Shown: piece by piece, positions 63,579 through 64,000 of the stretch
Numbering within the stretch: the first letter of the stretch is position 1
Layout: the number at the start of each line of letters is the position of its first letter
DNA from: an uncultured Prevotella sp.
Lineage (GTDB): Bacteria > Bacteroidota > Bacteroidia > Bacteroidales > Bacteroidaceae
Assembly: GCA_905196835.1 (NCBI GenBank)
Contig: CAJJWN010000010.1
Span: forward strand, 1 to 64,000
DNA: 64,000 nt
Direction of reading: 5' to 3'
Translations under genes and position numbers: made by a program
Notes under the pieces: model-generated
Database searches by the model: none
The model's input: only the letters and a program-made list of their open reading frames with translations
Told to the model about the DNA's origin: nothing

Positions 63579-63643
63579 AACCTATCATAAAATATAGAAA
63601 AAGCACGGTTTTTACATATTATATGATAGGTTGCGCAAAATTA
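63579..63643 (-). promoter_or_regulatory. Promoter and inverted-repeat operator of the AlbA_2 gene
   Basis: Minus strand TAATTTTG (63643-63636) is a full -7 box; predicted start near 63629. An 11-bp perfect inverted repeat, AACCTATCATA (63579-63589) and TATGATAGGTT (63622-63632), spans the start and leader. It could be an operator or an RNA stem. The -7 box overlaps the stop of the upstream gene. Confidence 0.5.
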
Positions 63644-64000
63644 CTTATTATTTGTTAGGTTATTTTTCAAAGCAATACCTTTTGCTGTAAGGCAGTATTT
63701 TTGATTTTGACTTTTGGGCTTGTTTGGAATAGTCTGCTCCAATATACCAGCCTCCAGAAGTGGATGAATATATTTTCTCCTAAATTTAGTTCTATCGGTA
63801 AGCCCCATAAATGCTAACATTTCACCAAAAGAGCGTGCTTCAGTACAGAATACAATCAGTTTATCAAGGTTTTCAATATTAGGTACTGACTGGGTGCCGA
63901 CTGGGTGCCGACTGGGTGCCGACTGGGTGCCATCTTGTACACTTATAGGCAAAGTTATGCGGATAAAGTTATCCGTAAACTTGAAGCAATCTTCTCCATA
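63641..64000 (-). CDS. C-terminal part of a second AlbA_2-type ATP-binding protein, partial
   Basis: The frame stays open from the right edge (64000) to the stop at 63641. Visible: YGEDCFKFTDNFIRITLPIS, a linker encoded by 11-bp repeats (GTQSAPSRHPVGTQS), then a winged-helix-like end with SFGEMLAFMGLTDRTKFRRK, YIHPLLEAGILEQTIP and QKYCLTAKG. This is the usual tail of AlbA_2/HATPase_c_4 proteins (often called RecG-like or putative DNA-binding), where a 'RLPI' strand precedes the winged helix. No true start is visible in the window; a TTG at 63952 is not a start. It probably lies in an operon or tandem with the AlbA_2 gene downstream. Confidence 0.7.
   Translation of the reverse strand, partial: YGEDCFKFTDNFIRITLPISVQDGTQSAPSRHPVGTQSVPNIENLDKLIVFCTEARSFGEMLAFMGLTDRTKFRRKYIHPLLEAGILEQTIPNKPKSQNQKYCLTAKGIALKNNLTNNK
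63888..63931. repeat. Four perfect 11-bp tandem repeats in a coding region
   Basis: GACTGGGTGCC is repeated four times without change (63888, 63899, 63910, 63921). Since 11 is not a multiple of 3, gain or loss of one copy would shift the frame of the partial gene before its winged-helix domain. Confidence 0.92.

Overview
The window reads as chromosome of a Bacteroidetes, most likely Prevotella/Segatella or a close relative. Evidence: two SusC/SusD pairs, a one-protein hybrid two-component regulator (HTCS), lipoprotein glycan-binding proteins, a capsule locus led by a tyrosine recombinase and a NusG-like UpxY protein, and many promoters of the Bacteroidetes type (TTTG - about 19-20 nt - TAnnTTTG). 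No rRNA, insertion sequence or CRISPR array was seen. All calls come from reading the sequence; no database search was possible.

Layout. 1-5 kb: a HigBA-type toxin-antitoxin pair cut by the left edge, tRNA-Ser, mutS2, a convergent vsr, tRNA-Thr and the SRP RNA. 5.8-14.3 kb: a compact xylan-utilization cluster (SusC, SusD, surface glycan-binding lipoprotein, GH10 endoxylanase with an inserted carbohydrate-binding domain). 14.5-17.6 kb: pncB, then a leftward operon MscS - GNAT - DUF3795. 18.1-32.1 kb: a capsule/exopolysaccharide locus (tyrosine recombinase, a promoter segment bounded by 22-bp perfect inverted repeats, a long UpxY-like antiterminator, a degenerate second recombinase, flippase, amino-sugar genes, glycosyltransferases, EpsG-like polymerase). 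32.1-37.3 kb: tRNA-Lys, a GH28, a polyprenyl-phosphate hexose-1-phosphate transferase and a GltD-like oxidoreductase. 37.8-62.2 kb: a large polysaccharide utilization locus (GH2, HTCS, GH16, DUF2264/GH154-like, BNR_4 beta-propeller, GH105, SusC, SusD, GH43_24-like, GH35, tandem GH43) whose content fits type II arabinogalactan (arabinogalactan-protein). 62.3-64 kb: a candidate small RNA, an AlbA_2-domain protein and the end of a second such gene carrying 11-bp tandem repeats.

The capsule promoter segment is in the orientation that points away from the capsule genes, so this sequence probably captures the OFF state of a phase-variable capsule.

The most unusual feature is the repeat content. 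About ten arrays of a unit close to AAAGGCCGTCTTTT, in alternating orientation, fill intergenic spaces. A second class consists of palindromes whose arms are built from short tandem units, with a different unit at each site but the same architecture (tandem units, loop, reverse-complement units). Members of one such family (unit AGACAAGC) occur once between genes and twice inside protein-coding genes with the frame kept open (BNR_4 and GH35); a related composite insert sits in mutS2, and another palindrome supplies the C-terminus of Vsr. These are my leading candidates for an undescribed system.
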